This document shows, in pieces, positions 1 to 11,091 of a stretch of DNA of 64,000 nucleotides (positions within the stretch are counted from its first letter, which is position 1; each line of letters starts with the position of its first letter). Under the pieces are notes generated by a model that was given only the letters and a program-made list of their open reading frames with translations, did no database searches and was not told where the DNA came from. A program made the position numbers and the translations under genes. The stretch lies in NCBI GenBank assembly GCA_943737045.1, contig CALSFV010000655.1:310001-374000 (forward strand). Direction: 5' to 3'. The DNA is from Parapristionchus giblindavisi. Its lineage: Eukaryota; Nematoda; Chromadorea; Rhabditida; Diplogasteridae.

Positions 1-2450
1 TAGAATTAACAACAAAACGGACTAGATAGTGAGGTGTTCAAAAGTGTTCACTGGTATTTCATACAATTTACAAACATCACAAGTTCATTGGAAAGACCAG
101 GTCCTCATCTAGAATCGGCTAGTTGGTTGCCGTTAGAGGTTCCTCGGATACTGGGTTTGGTTCCTGGCTCTCGATCTGTAGCATTCCAGTAATGTGGAGA
201 TGCAGATCGAAGATACGGTTGTGGTCCCAAATGAAGAAGATCTCTGCCAAGTCATTCGAAAGGATAGGAATCAGCTGCAAATAAATATTTATAAAAGTGT
301 CATCAAAGTTCCATAATTTTTCTTGTATCAAAGAAAAGAACGCAGAAGGTTAAAGTACACAATGGTGCTCAATACGGTTTTTTTTGCATTTTTCAATGAC
401 TACTCTCCCTGAGTTGTGGAAACTCAGTGTGCAGCAAAAAGCTAGTCTGCTTATTAGCGAAACAACCCAAAGTTGCAAGGGTATTGAGTAAAAACTTACT
501 GTAACTAGTAGTTTCGCGACAGCGGGCAATGCCGATAGCAATAGCGACAGCAGTCCTCGATAACGACGCTTATTGTTGATGGTTATTGTACGTCGTCTCC
601 ATGTGTTACGGATCCGAGCCCAAAGACGAGCGATCCAGTGAACGATCATGATGGTACGGTAGATGAGGATTACGGTAGATGATGAAAGCGGGCGTTGAAA
701 TATGAGACAAATGGAAAAATGAAAATAGAAGGAATGAATATGGTTATGAATGATATTGATAAATATGATAAGACAATGGGGGCGTAGTCCTAGAGATGAA
801 AGCAGAGAGGTAGAGTGATAGAGCGAGAGGTAGATGGAGAGTGAGACGAAGAAGGAGAAGGAGGCCGAGTCAGAGATATAGACGTAGACGGAGATTGAGA
901 ACGAGAGGGAGGGGGCTACCCTAACAATAAGTGGTTGTAGCACTCTGGTCATGTCGAGGTCTTCATCAACGATACGGTTCATGTCCCAAGTGAAGTGGAT
1001 GTCGGCTAAGTCATCCGAATGGATAGGAGTCGACTGCAAATAATTATTGATAATAGTGTCAACAGCGCTGCAATGTTTAACTATTTCTTTATTATCTGCT
1101 TCAAGCCACACAGCGATTCACGGTGTGACAGAGAAAATGGTAAAACGAAAAAGAGAGAGAGAGATCATTAAAAGGTGAGAGAGTTTTTTGCATCAGTTTT
1201 CAATGCGCTACCCCTGTGTCAGAGAAACGCTGTGTACTGCATAAATCAATCCTGCCAGTACGGAATAATCCAAAATTTGTAAGTGTATTGAGTTGACTTA
1301 CTGTGGCTAGTGGTCTTGCGACTTTGGTCATTATCGATAGCGATAACGATCCACGAAAGCGAAGCACATTATCAATATTGGGAGGAGAAGAACGAGAATC
1401 CGGCATCGAATGACACCTTCTGATCAAATGGGTAGCCATGGTTGTTGTACGACATCCCCATACGGCACGAAACCGAACACCAAGACGAGCGAACCAGCGA
1501 GTGATCTAAATCAAAATGATCACTTTTGATCAATACACATCAGTTACAAATATTGAAGATCAAAGGTCTGTTTGAAAGAAAAGGTCTTCATCTACAATAG
1601 GTTAGTTGGTTACCGTAAGATGTTCCTCGGGTACTAGGTTCGGTTCCTGGGTCCCATGCTCGAGCACTCTGGTTATATCGAGTTTCAGATCGACGATACG
1701 GTTGTAGTCATAGGTTAAATGGACTTCGGCAAAGTTATTCGAATGGATGGGAGTCAACTGCAAATAAATATTGATAGAGTGTCAACAGCGACACAATGTT
1801 TAACTATTTCTCTTATCGCTGAGAAAAGAGCAAGAAAAGATGATAATTCGCGCCAAAAGTAAGGCTGATAAAGACCCGTATCATATTAAACATGAAATAG
1901 TACCCCTATTATCTATTTACTTTGTCTTTCTTTTAATCATCAGACATGGAGACGCCCGTATGGCTTCTTCAAGCCTGCACAGCGTTCTGAGAGCAGTCAT
2001 GGTGTAACAGAGAAAAATGTTGAATGATAAAAGAAATATTAAGAAATAATGAGAAAAAGCTTACCAAGTTTTCAATGACTCTATGTTAGAGAAACGCTGT
2101 GTTATGCAAAAATCTGGTCTGCTAGTAACAAACCAAAAATTAAAACTTACTGTGGCTAGTGGTTTCGCGATAGTGGTCATTATCGATAGCGATAATGATC
2201 CACGATAGCGAAGCTCATTATCAACATGGGGTGGAGAAGAACGAGAATTCAGCATTGAATGACTTCTTTTGTTCAAAGGAACAGCCATGGTTATTGCACG
2301 AGGTCTCCATACGGTACGAAAGCGGGCCCCATGACGAGCGATCCAGTTACCGATCATGATGGTACGTTATATCTGAGTGGATTGGATTGTGGATTGAGGA
2401 TTACGGTAGATGATGAAAAATGGGAATGAAATAAACGACTCTAAAACGAA
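1..2450 (-). repeat. Segmental duplication, left copy (truncated by window edge)
   Basis: This block matches 20025-22470 almost base for base at the start (offset 20024) and with more small differences towards the end. It carries three head-to-tail copies of an exon-like module on the minus strand. One part encodes a WIAR..FR.VWR..TI type start followed by SLSIMT and LATV, ending at a GTAAGT donor (near 475-660, 1285-1500 and 2145-2360). About 45 bases later comes an AG acceptor and a short TQRFS-like piece. Another part follows an ATTTGCAG acceptor and ends ATN-stop at 119. Frames are interrupted, so I call it a repeat with gene-derived or pseudogene content. The block probably continues left of the window. 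Confidence 0.85.
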
Positions 2451-2540
2451 ACAATGAAGTATTGTAGAAGCGAGAGAATGAGAATGGGTGTGAATGCACG
2501 TCGAGGCGAAGAGATGGGAAGAGTGGATCACGGAGGTAGA

Positions 2541-2981
2541 ATTGCAAAAGAGGTCTGTGCACGGACTAAAGCATGACAAATTTAGTAGCAATTGCCACCT
2601 CGCAATGATGCGCGCACTGGTAGGCTAGGTCTCCGTGTTATTTCTACGAGTCAGTGGTGGTAGAGCTAGCTAGTGGTGGTAGAGTTTCCGTTTCCACAGT
2701 TTTTCCTTCAAATAGTGAGTTGCAAGCGTCGACGAGAATGCACTTGAACCGGCTGTAGGGAACCTTCTTCATTCTTTTGTAGTAGTTTCACACTGTTGTT
2801 TAACATCTTTCATGGGTCTAGCCTAACCAAGTTCTTGAGATATATCGTAATAACTCATCTTTATCTCTGGACAATACTAGCTCGCAGAAATAACGCGTAG
2901 AACAAACCCACCAGTGATTGCGAGGTAGCAATTGCTCAAAATTTGACAGGCTTTAAGTCCGTGCACAGAACTCTTTTGCAT
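2541..2981. repeat. Inverted-repeat element (MITE-like)
   Basis: The left end GCAAAAGAGGTCTGTGCACG reappears reverse-complemented at the right end as GTGCACAGAACTCTTTTGC. Inside it AGCAATTGCCACCTCGCAAT pairs with ATTGCGAGGTAGCAATTGCT. Arms are about 100 bases around a spacer of about 225 bases. It separates the duplicated blocks at 1-2450 and 3091-4055. No clear target duplication was resolved. Confidence 0.7.
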
Positions 2982-3090
2982 TTTTAAAGTACATATTCGT
3001 AATCTACAGATAAAGGGCTTTCAAATGAACTATAATACATATCTCATCGCCAAATTAAGTTGTGAGAGTCTCCTTGTAAGAGGATTCTCA

Positions 3091-4055
3091 TAGATGATGA
3101 AAATGATATTGGGTTTAAATTAAAGGAACTTACCAAAAAAGCAAGAAAAATGAAGAAGATATTTGGAGAAGCGGGGTGAATGAAGATGATGGGTGTGAGC
3201 GCAGAGTGATAAGAGAGATAGAGAGAAAGAGAGAGAGGCAGAGACAGAGAGGCATGGCCTGTAGAGGTAGTATGTGACGGAGTGCTTGAATTCGCACTGT
3301 CTTTTCAGGATTAGGAAAAGGCGGAAATTATTCGAGGATGAGCGGGAATTTTAAAATGTTTCATTTTGTATTATTAACCAAACTATCCAGATTCAAACAA
3401 TATTTTTTCAAACGGTTTGCCAACGTTCATGCATACCTATACTGATGTCCCCTGGTCGATTTTCGCTGTGAATAAATTACTGAAAAACATGCTCGTAGTA
3501 TCGACAACTTAATGTATCTGAAATTTTTTTTATTAAAGAAACAGAATGCAAATCATCGTATGAATATTTTCTTATTGGACTATCCGGAGCAAACCAATAT
3601 TTTTCGTTTACATGGCGTTTAGTAACTTCAGATAGATCAAGTAATCGATGCTACAAACATATTTTTCAGAGATCTATTCTCAGAGAAAACCACCCAGGGG
3701 ACACGCTTGTAAGAAAGGAGAGTGTGCGCCACTGTAGATTTTTTCAGAAGGAGTGGTTTTTTCAACATTTTATTCAGGTGAGCAACAATTTATTGTTAGT
3801 CTTTATTTTTATCTTATTATTACAATATTAGCTTATGATTATGTCCACTTCATTCAGTTCCTCGACCACTTGTCGATCTCTTCTTGTCTTCACGTAGCTT
3901 CTCTACCTATCGTTGATGCGTTTTGTGGTACGAGCTGCCTTCGATTAGATCGGTTTGATCAGATAAGTCAACTTTCCCGTGTTTTCTAAAGTATTGTGAA
4001 ATTTAATAATTTGAAGGGGCAAATAGTAAATTTTACAAATTATGCAAATGTACTC
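3091..4055 (+). repeat. Duplicated block B, left copy
   Basis: This block is repeated at 16542-17520 (offset about 13458) with near identity, including a 78-codon open frame at 3753-3989 that is conserved in the other copy (17211-17447). The frame begins MVFSTFYSGEQQF and has a hydrophobic stretch, but no family is recognised and its surroundings look like repeat rather than gene. It follows a GA-rich stretch (3200-3250) that also occurs near 16660 and 24975. Confidence 0.8.
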
Positions 4056-4494
4056 GATAGTAATTATGAGTAAAATAGATATTAGTATTATGTATCTTTG
4101 CTTTTATGTATACAATATTAGTATTAGCGTAGCGAAATCTCAATCAATTTTTAATCGTTCACTCTTTAACCTTATTAAGTTCTTCTTCTTTCCTTTGAAA
4201 AAACGTTTTATTGAAAACTGTCCTGTGTGGGTCATCCTACTGATGAGGCCCATCCCACACGGGCCGGTCCAGTGTCTAGGACCAGGGCCGAAACACTGGA
4301 TCGTTTTATCTCTAGATAGTCAGTCTTTACATAGTTTCTTTTCTAACACAACCTACTTTAAAACCTTTCTTTCATTACTTTAACTCTAATTTATAGGAAC
4401 AGTGTTTTCTAGACAGCGCACATCTACTCAATCGGGTTGGCCATTTTTAATAGAACCCCCATTGAGTTGGATAACAAAAAAAACTTTATTAAGA
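4056..4494. other. No gene seen
   Basis: AT-rich sequence with a 113-codon open frame at 4042-4383 that shows no recognisable family and no splice context. A GC-rich palindromic patch sits near 4258-4290 (GGGCCGGTCCAGTG, then CACTGGATCG). I see nothing that supports a gene. Confidence 0.5.
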
Positions 4495-6152
4495 TACAGT
4501 AGCGCCGGAAAGTCAAAATACACTTTTTATTTCTGGTGTAATTTTGGCGTCAGTTGATATATAAAGCTGATACTTGTACATGATGTACCCACAGTATGTA
4601 CGTATTCGATCCTCTTATAAGGTCTCACGGGCATTTCTGGTTATTGCATAGTGATGACGCAACCGAACAACACTTTTTCGAAAATTAATTATTCTTTCAG
4701 GGATTTTTTCGTACTTGTCAAATTTCGTGAGCGTTGAGAGAACTACAAGGTCTATCCAGAAAAAAATTTCAGGTTGCTGCGAATTCGGGTATTGGCTGCA
4801 GATTTGCTGCACTTTCGCGGTCGCAAAATCATATCTCGGCTTCTAGAAGAGCTTGAAACGCGTTCAAAGCAGCAAACTGATTCTCTTGGTGATTCCTGAT
4901 GTTCCTGTAAGTATGGTAGAGCTAGCTCATCATTCATCTTCATGGATCGAAGAAGTCACTTTTTTTACAAGATCCAACTTTGAAAAATCACAATTCCGAG
5001 GGCAGACCTTGTAAAAATCTGGTTTTTAGATAGGAATGTAGAAAATATATTAATTAATCGATTCCCCGCTTTTTAGAACGATTGTTTATCTTTCTTGCCT
5101 GCGGCAGTCGATCATCTGAAGGATAGTCGTTTAGGCGGCGCTCCCTTCTCATCTCGCGACCCGTACACATCTCTAGGCTTTCAACACTGCTCAATGACGA
5201 TTTAGCCGCTTTTATTGATTTGATTAGTCAGGATAGAGGGACACTGTATGAATCCAGTTTTTGATCTTTGATATTTGGGTTTTCGATCTTTGATCTTTGA
5301 TCTTTGCTCATTTTTAGTCAAATTTTGATCAAAATCATAATGAAAAGTTGTTTCATTCGATCAAAGAAGATCAAAAACGCTTTCTTTTATAAACTATGAT
5401 GTTCAGGATTAGCGATAATACGTTTTAGAGTGATTTCATCTATAAAAGCTCGTTGAGCAGTGTAAAAAGCCTAGAGATGTGTACGGGTCGCGAGATGAGA
5501 AGGGAGCGCCGCTTAAGCGACTATCCTTCAGATAATCGACTGCCGCAGGCAAGAAAGATAAGCAATCGCTATAAAAAGCGGGGAATCGATTAATTAATAT
5601 ATTTTCAACATTCCTATCCAAAAAGCAGATTTTTGAAAGGTCCGCCCTCAGAATTGTGATTTTTCAAAGTTGGGTCTTGTAAAAAAGTGACTTTTTCGAT
5701 CCATGAAGATGAATGATGAGCTAGCTCTACCATACTTACAGGAACATCAGGAATCACCAAGAGAATCAGTTTGCTGCTTTGAACGAGTTTCAAGCTCTTC
5801 TAGAAGCCGAGATATAATTTTGCGACCGCGAAATTGCAGCAAGTCTGCAGCCAATACCCGAATTCGCAGCAACCTGCAATTTTTTTCCTTGATAGACCTT
5901 ATAGTTCTCTCTATGCTCACGAAGTGTGACGAGTACGAAAAAATCCCTGAAAGAATAATGAATTTTCGAAAAAGTGTTGTTCGGTAGCGTCATCACTATG
6001 CAATAACCAGAAATGCCCGTGAGACCTTATAAGAGGATCGAATACGTACATACTGTGGGTACATCATGTACAAGTATCAGCTTGATATATCAACTGACGC
6101 CAAAATTACACCAGAAATAAGAAGTGTATTTTGACTTTCCGGCGCTACTGTA
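4495..6152. mobile_element. 1.65-kb foldback DNA transposon, TA target site
   Basis: Two arms of about 700 bases (4497-5200 and 5450-6150) are inverted copies around a 250-base loop. The ends read TA|CAGTAGCGCCGGAAAGTC and GGCGCTACTG|TA, so the element is flanked by TA, the target of the Tc1/mariner superfamily. The loop holds GATCTTTG heptamers (5275-5310). Open frames in the arms (such as 5703-5987) are mirrored in the other arm and have no recognisable domain. This is a non-autonomous element. Confidence 0.85.
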
Positions 6153-6177
6153 GTTGAAAAGCATGCAAAATCTCATT

Positions 6178-6300
6178 TCTACACTCACGGCAAATTCTCT
6201 TACTATTAGAGATAGGTTGTCTAACCGGACTGCCATAGTGATAGGTTTGCTTACTCCAAACTCTCTCAAAAAGAGACGTTAGACAATACTCTCATTTTAA
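6178..6300. repeat. Fragment of a TA-flanked MITE family
   Basis: It starts ACTCACGGCAAATTCTCTTA and contains TTACTCCAAACTCTCTCAAA. Both features match the complete member at 62449-62680 and another at about 10735-10966. Only one end is present. Confidence 0.65.
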
Positions 6301-6354
6301 TTTATTAAGCTTTTCTCGTATTCTAGGAATAATTTTGCGTTTGTATATCGAGAT

Positions 6355-6960
6355 TGGGGACATAAAAAGAGTTTGAACAGCAAGTTGCTTGTGGATACCT
6401 TATTTCAGTTCCTGACTGAGCCCCGTACTCTTTGTTCTCTGATCTTAGCTGCTCTTCATATTCTTACAGGTAAGTGGATAGTTTATTTTAATTGCAAGAC
6501 TTAAAGAATAACTGTTATGGATTTACCATAATACTTTTGATCTCGGATCAAATCCTTTCGATCACACAGTTAGACGAGAAAACCCTGAAGAGGTTGGAAA
6601 TGGTCGTTCGATCGGGAATAAGTCGTAACGAGATCACAATTTATTAAATTGAAGTTTTCATATATTTTTACAATAGTCCCTTTAATTTTTGATATCAATT
6701 TCTGTCTCTTATCCAGCTTACAGATATTAAAAGAAATTGAAAAGCAAGTAACTTTTTTCAGTTTCCGACTGTGCCCCGGCCCGTTCGTTCTCTGTTTCTG
6801 TTACTCTTCATCTTCTTACAAGTAGGTGCGCAGTTTAATGTACTTACAAGATACAAATAACAACTGTTATTGATTTGACATAATACTCTGGCAGTGGGAA
6901 ACCATGGATTCTGTCACACAAAGTTAGACGAGGGAGCTTTTGAGAGGTAGTGAATGGTCG
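6355..6960 (+). repeat. Tandem dimer of an exon-like module
   Basis: Two units about 385 bases apart share a core that looks like an exon: a TTTCAG acceptor, then TTCCTGACT..., a TTCGTTCTCTG-like centre, CTCTTCATATTCTTACAG, then GTAAGTGG. The second unit (6755-6850) has a decayed donor (CAAGTAGGT). The same pair occurs at 17640-18195. Downstream of both cores is a shared TTAGACGAG...GGTCGTTCG stretch. It may be a small exon family that has been copied, or a repeat with fortuitous splice sites; no product is recognised. Confidence 0.6.
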
Positions 6961-7404
6961 TTCGTTCTGGGATCAGATGTGAGAGAGTTCTATCGTTTGT
7001 AGATCACAAATGTTACCAGTGTCTGTATTGATTGCCGGGGAGTTATGTGAGACATCGATTACAAATATGACCGTTACAATTTTAATTATAGGATAAATGA
7101 ATTTCATTTTAACGATTTTTTGAATTGCGAAAAGAAGGTTTGTGTATGTGGTTTCCTGACACTTTTTGGTCTTGATAATAGTCTTCAAAATGAAAATGAA
7201 TATTGTACATGTTAAGTATGTGAACCTATTGCATTCATGTCTATATCAACTAACTAGCTCGTTAAAATGAAAAATCCTTTGCTCATTTGAAGTACATGTT
7301 CCGAATCTGATCAGATCAGATCTGATTCTGATTTCGTCTGATCAGATTCAAAAGTGGCCAAATTCTTGATCTGACTTTGATCGAATTGCCTGAGTAGGAC
7401 ATTG
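6961..7404. other. No gene seen
   Basis: AT-rich spacer. A short patch at 7310-7350 is built from TCTGATCAGATC-type palindromes. A 71-codon minus frame at 6973-7188 has no recognisable features. Confidence 0.5.
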
Positions 7405-7680
7405 CTTGATAATCAGGAACCATTATGGCTGGTGGACTGGCGCTACTTCAGAATAGGGTACCAGTCCAAAATAATAGTATAATTGCCTAATAGAAACGTT
7501 CATTCCTTTGTGTTAATTTCATTTTTCATGTCCTTTTGGACTTGCCCGGTGTACTGGTACCCTATACTGAAGTAGTGCCGGTGGACTATGATGGCAAGCT
7601 CCAGATCTTCCCGAGTCTCGCTGGTGCCCGTGCTGGCCATCAGCTCTGTTCTGTCTGGACTTTGTCGAAACAAGCCGACA
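7405..7680 (-). pseudogene. Relic of a cuticle collagen 3' end, split by a transposon
   Basis: On the minus strand 7588-7672 reads as a decayed form of the last coding part of the collagen gene at 29254-31646: the GDSGRSGAC segment is conserved (here [11 protein letters not shown]) and the following PPA of the CPPA motif lies on the far side of an insertion, at 7409-7440. The terminal stop (TAA in the intact gene) is CAA here and Gly-X-Y periodicity is lost upstream, so it is dead. The interruption is the element at 7439-7579. The DNA match to 29250-29335 is clear: both contain GCAAGCTCCAGATCTTCCCG. Confidence 0.85.
7431..7587. mobile_element. 141-bp MITE with exact 8-bp target duplication
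   Basis: The element spans 7439-7579 and is flanked on both sides by GGTGGACT (7431-7438 and 7580-7587). Its ends are inverted: GGCGCTACTTCAGAATAGGG on the left and CTATACTGAAGTAGTGCC on the right, both followed inward by GGTACC-type sequence. The 8-bp duplication fits hAT-type (or similar) transposases. It lies inside the collagen relic, which supplies the expected empty-site sequence. Confidence 0.9.
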
Positions 7681-7699
7681 CGTTATTCCGTGGGGATGT

Positions 7700-7895
7700 A
7701 CTAATGTGTTCTTTTATGTAGTTTCGAAGGACAGTATAGAGTAGATCCCAGTGAAAAACTTTTATCACAAGGATGAAAAGTAGGATTAGAAAGAAGAAAT
7801 TGATTACAAAAATACTCTGAGATTGGGCAGGACAACCGTGAAAAGGGAATTTTGGACCGGTGGTATTGAAAGGGAGCGAACCATAAGTTATTGTT
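7700..7895. repeat. Dispersed repeat shared with 19470-19800
   Basis: GTTTCGAAGGACAGTATA, CCAGTGAAAA..CTTTTATCACA, GGGCAGGACAACCGTGAAAA and ACCGGTGG.ATTGAAA..G occur in the same order in both places. In the other copy a GGGAAAA array has grown at the point that here reads only AAAAGGGAATTTTGG. Confidence 0.75.
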
Positions 7896-8659
7896 AGACC
7901 ACTTATGAAATAGACCATTAAATTATATAAAATCTCAAAGTGCATGCCCTCAGCTGATTCTGGGATCCGACTTTATTTTTACTTATGCCTATCGATGAAA
8001 AATACACTTACTGCAAGAAGACCAATAAGGCCATCTTATTGTCTACTATGCAGTCCTTCTCTTTCTTCTTCTTATCAATAGGGTTATTCCCGCTCTGCTG
8101 TCTTCTCGTCTACTCTCTTTCTCTAAATCTCTTCCTTCTTCAACGGCACCACCGATTCTCTCATTTCATCCTTATCAAGACTCTCAGTATTGGTCATAAG
8201 ATTCCCTCCATTCACGACTATCTACTCTCTTTCAACTAAAGAATCACCTCTAATATTTTGCAACTAGCAGTTTACTTATCCATTCCCCTACTTCTACTTA
8301 GACGTAAGTTTACTGAAAGTTTCGTGTCATACTGTAATGCATTGCGTCAAATGTTCTTTCATTTTTACTAAACTACAGTAAACTTCTAGTCAGTGACGTA
8401 GTTTGGAAATACCAGAGTCAGCGCTTTGCGAAATATGGGAATCTATAGGCACATTGAGGTTGTTTCCTTTACACTGACAAGGGAAGTATGGTGCGCCGGT
8501 CCCGGACTTCGGAATGGGACATATACCATTCGATAGGTCTCCAAAATATAAGACGTCCATGTTAAGGATTTTGGCAACGTACCCCTGGGGGGCCAGTAAT
8601 TTGCATATTTCTGACTGTCTTTTTTTCGCCCTACAATAAGATACAGTCTCTGTGAGATC
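7896..8659. other. No gene seen
   Basis: A short CT-rich plus-strand open frame at 7985-8239 is hydrophobic but lacks a recognisable family or splice context. The rest is unique-looking AT-rich sequence. Confidence 0.45.
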
Positions 8660-8667
8660 GAGAGCAT

Positions 8668-8742
8668 GCAGTGGTGGCCGGATGGATAAGAGGATTGTTT
8701 ATATATCTTTTGCTCGCAAGTTCGATCCCAACACAGGTTCAA
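8668..8742 (+). other. tRNA-like sequence (A and B box present)
   Basis: GTGGCCGGATGGATAAGAGG resembles a tRNA D-arm/A box and GCAAGTTCGATCCCAAC a T-arm/B box, about 50 bases apart. I could not fold a convincing acceptor stem or anticodon arm. It is better read as a tRNA-derived repeat or pseudogene than as a working tRNA gene. Confidence 0.45.
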
Positions 8743-8922
8743 CTTCTTTTGCTATTTTTCTATGTATGAAAATCTTACAAAAATCATTTAAAAAATCAAT
8801 CAAAATATTTTGCATTAGCATATGATAATGATAATACAATTATAATTTATAATGGAATAATGATTATAATTTATGATAGTTTAAAATGAAAATCGAATGC
8901 TCAGACACACTGAGAGCAAACT

Positions 8923-9058
8923 TACCTGGCAAATCGTTACCCCGATACACTTTCCTGGCAAACGATTACCCCAAATGGTGAGGAATTCAACGGCTGAATT
9001 CACCATTTGGGGTAATCGTTTGCCAGGAAAGTGTATCGGGGTAACGATTTGCCAGGTA
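8923..9058. mobile_element. 132-bp near-perfect palindrome inserted at TA
   Basis: Between TA (8923-8924) and TA (9057-9058) lies a palindrome with arms of about 63 bases: it starts CCTGGCAAATCGTTACCCC and ends GGGGTAACGATTTGCCAGG, differing mainly by a 3-base insert near the centre. It sits exactly against the left end of the next element, so it was inserted into that element's own TA site. Confidence 0.85.
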
Positions 9059-10114
9059 CAGTACCGTGCAAAAGTCTATCCACTTTTGCTTTTTTCATCA
9101 TAACTTTTTTCAAACTCAACCGATTATGTCCAGCTTTTCAGGGATTATTTTGAGAGTGTTTTCACGTGGTTCACACAACAAACTAGCCCAGGTGAGCTCT
9201 TACTGTGAAATTTATTCCGAATTTATCAAAAGTCATAAAAGTGAGATTTTCGTATTCTGCGATTTCTTCATTTTTTCTCTCTCATTTCGCTACCAATGTG
9301 TGTTATATCGTTTTAAAACTATGACACGACATCTTGGGAGTAAGAATCTATTGATATTCGAGCGAGATCCCATTTGCCGTGGACGTCAGATAGGCTGCAC
9401 GCAGGCACTCTCTCACAGCAAGTCCGGGTGTCTGTTTCGACTATCCACAAGGTTATCGAAACTCCACTCTGAGCTCAAACAATGAACAAGACTAATGAAC
9501 GTTTGTTTTTCTTTCGTTTAAACATCTTTTCAGCCAAGTTTAGAAGCTTGACGTACGCCAATTTGGTGAAATTCTATCAGTTCTCGCTTGACGTTCATTG
9601 CCGTGAGCCTCGTTTTCTCATTCGAGATGCGGATAATCGGATGATCAGATGTCAAAATTGTCTTGCGAGGTCGTTCATTAGTCTTGTTCATTGTTTGAGC
9701 TTAGATTGGAGTTTCGATGACCTTGTGGATAATCGAAACTGTCACCGGGACTTGCTGTGAGAGAGTGCCTGCGTTCAGCCTATCTGACGTCCACGGCAAA
9801 TGGGATCTCGCTCGAATATCAATAGATTCTTACTCCCAAGATGTCGTGTCATAGTTTTAAAACGATATAACACACATTGGTAGCGAAATGAGAGAGAAAA
9901 ATTGAAGAAATCGCAGAATTCGAAAATCTCACTTTTGTGACTTTTGATAAATTCGAAATAAATTTCACAGTAAGAGTTCACCCGGGCTAGTTTGTTGTGT
10001 GAACCACGTGAAAACACTCTCAAAATAATCCCTGAAAAGCTGGACATAATCGGTTGAGTTTGAAAAAAGTTATGATGAAAAAAGCAAAAGTGGATAGACT
10101 TTTGCACGGTACTG
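9059..10114 (-). mobile_element. Foldback Tc1-type element with transposase remnants
   Basis: The ends are CAGTACCGTGCAAAAG and CTTTTGCACGGTACTG, flanked by TA. The right part (minus strand, 9500-10107) encodes a remnant of a Tc1-like transposase N-terminus, with a ..RHLGSKNLLIFERDPICRG.. stretch homologous to the one at 11239-11583; the left 430 bases are an inverted copy of it. Frames are broken, so the element is not autonomous. Flanks outside the TA are themselves short inverted repeats (ACTGAGAGCAAACT and AGTTTGCTCTCAGT). Confidence 0.85.
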
Positions 10115-10116
10115 TA

Positions 10117-10640
10117 AGTTTGCTCTCAGTGTACGTATGAATTTTTTGGTCCTCAAAGTCTTAATCATTATTTTGTAAAATTTAAAAAAAATTTAAATTA
10201 GAACTAAAAAAGTTCTAAAATAAGATAAAATTTGATACACACAATATTCATACGCAAAAGAAATACATAAATGATACGAGCAACTGCGCGCCGCCACGGG
10301 ATATGTACAAAACTCGACGGGGCTATTCTGTAGAATTACTGATTCTATGCTTTGCAAGGTAGATCCGAGCCAATTCTACTCTCCGATCTGGTACCGCTTT
10401 ATCGCTTTATCGACAAAGAAAGCGAGAGAGGATTGCCAGAGCGGAGAGTTTCAAATTTGCTCGGACGTGCCTTTAAAAGCATAGAATCAGTAATTGTACA
10501 GAATTGTCCGGTTGAGTTTTGTACATATCACTTGTATGATTTATTTCCATTGCGTATGAATATTGCGTGTCTCAATGTCTTAATCATGCATTTCTGTGCT
10601 AAAAAGTCTTTTCCTATTTACTGTTAATCTCTTGTCGTTA
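10117..10640. mobile_element. Foldback element with a second hairpin element nested in its loop
   Basis: Outer arms: TATGTACAAAACTCGACGGG (10300) pairs with a diverged copy ending TTGAGTTTTGTACATA (near 10530), and CGTATGAAT near 10134 pairs with ATTCATACG and repeats near 10552. In the loop (about 10360-10480) lies a member of the family that ends GTGCGCCTTTAA elsewhere: TACTCTCCGATCTGG pairs with CCAGAGCGGAGAGT around a AAAGAAAGCGAGAGAG loop. Confidence 0.65.
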
Positions 10641-10734
10641 GAGTTCATATTGCTCATAATGTGATCTTTGATCTTTTCCTCATTTACCGTATCCCTTCAT
10701 GTGCTTCCAATACCTTTACATCGTGCCTCCAATA

Positions 10735-10968
10735 ATATGGCTAACTCTCTCGAGATAGGTTCTCTAACTGGACTACCATAGAGAAAAGTTATCATTACTC
10801 CAAACTCTCTCAAAACTCTGGATAATACTCCCTCGCTAGAGATAGTAACGAGGACTGGAGTGAGTTAGCTATCAATAAGTTTTTTTACACATATGTGAAC
10901 ATTCATCTTTAATTCTAGAGTCTTAGATAACCTATAGAACAGATATGAGAGAATTTGCCATCAATGTA
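10735..10968. repeat. Copy of the 232-bp TA-flanked MITE family
   Basis: It shares TTACTCCAAACTCTCTCAAA, CTCGCTAGAGATAGTAACGA and the end GAGAGAATTTGCCATCAATG|TA with the complete copy at 62449-62680. The left end is decayed. Confidence 0.65.
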
Positions 10969-11091
10969 TACAACTCAAGCAATCCCCTACTTCATTACAG
11001 GTAAGCAACCCGCTGACTGGTCTAGTAGAAGCCCGCCGTCCTATCTATCGTCTGCACATACGGTAGCAGTCAAAAGAATTCGTCCTAAACT

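Noticed and set aside
4495..6152. Two divergent genes starting MKMNDELALPYLQEH..
   Set aside because: The two frames are the mirrored arms of one foldback element. Neither has a domain or splice context.
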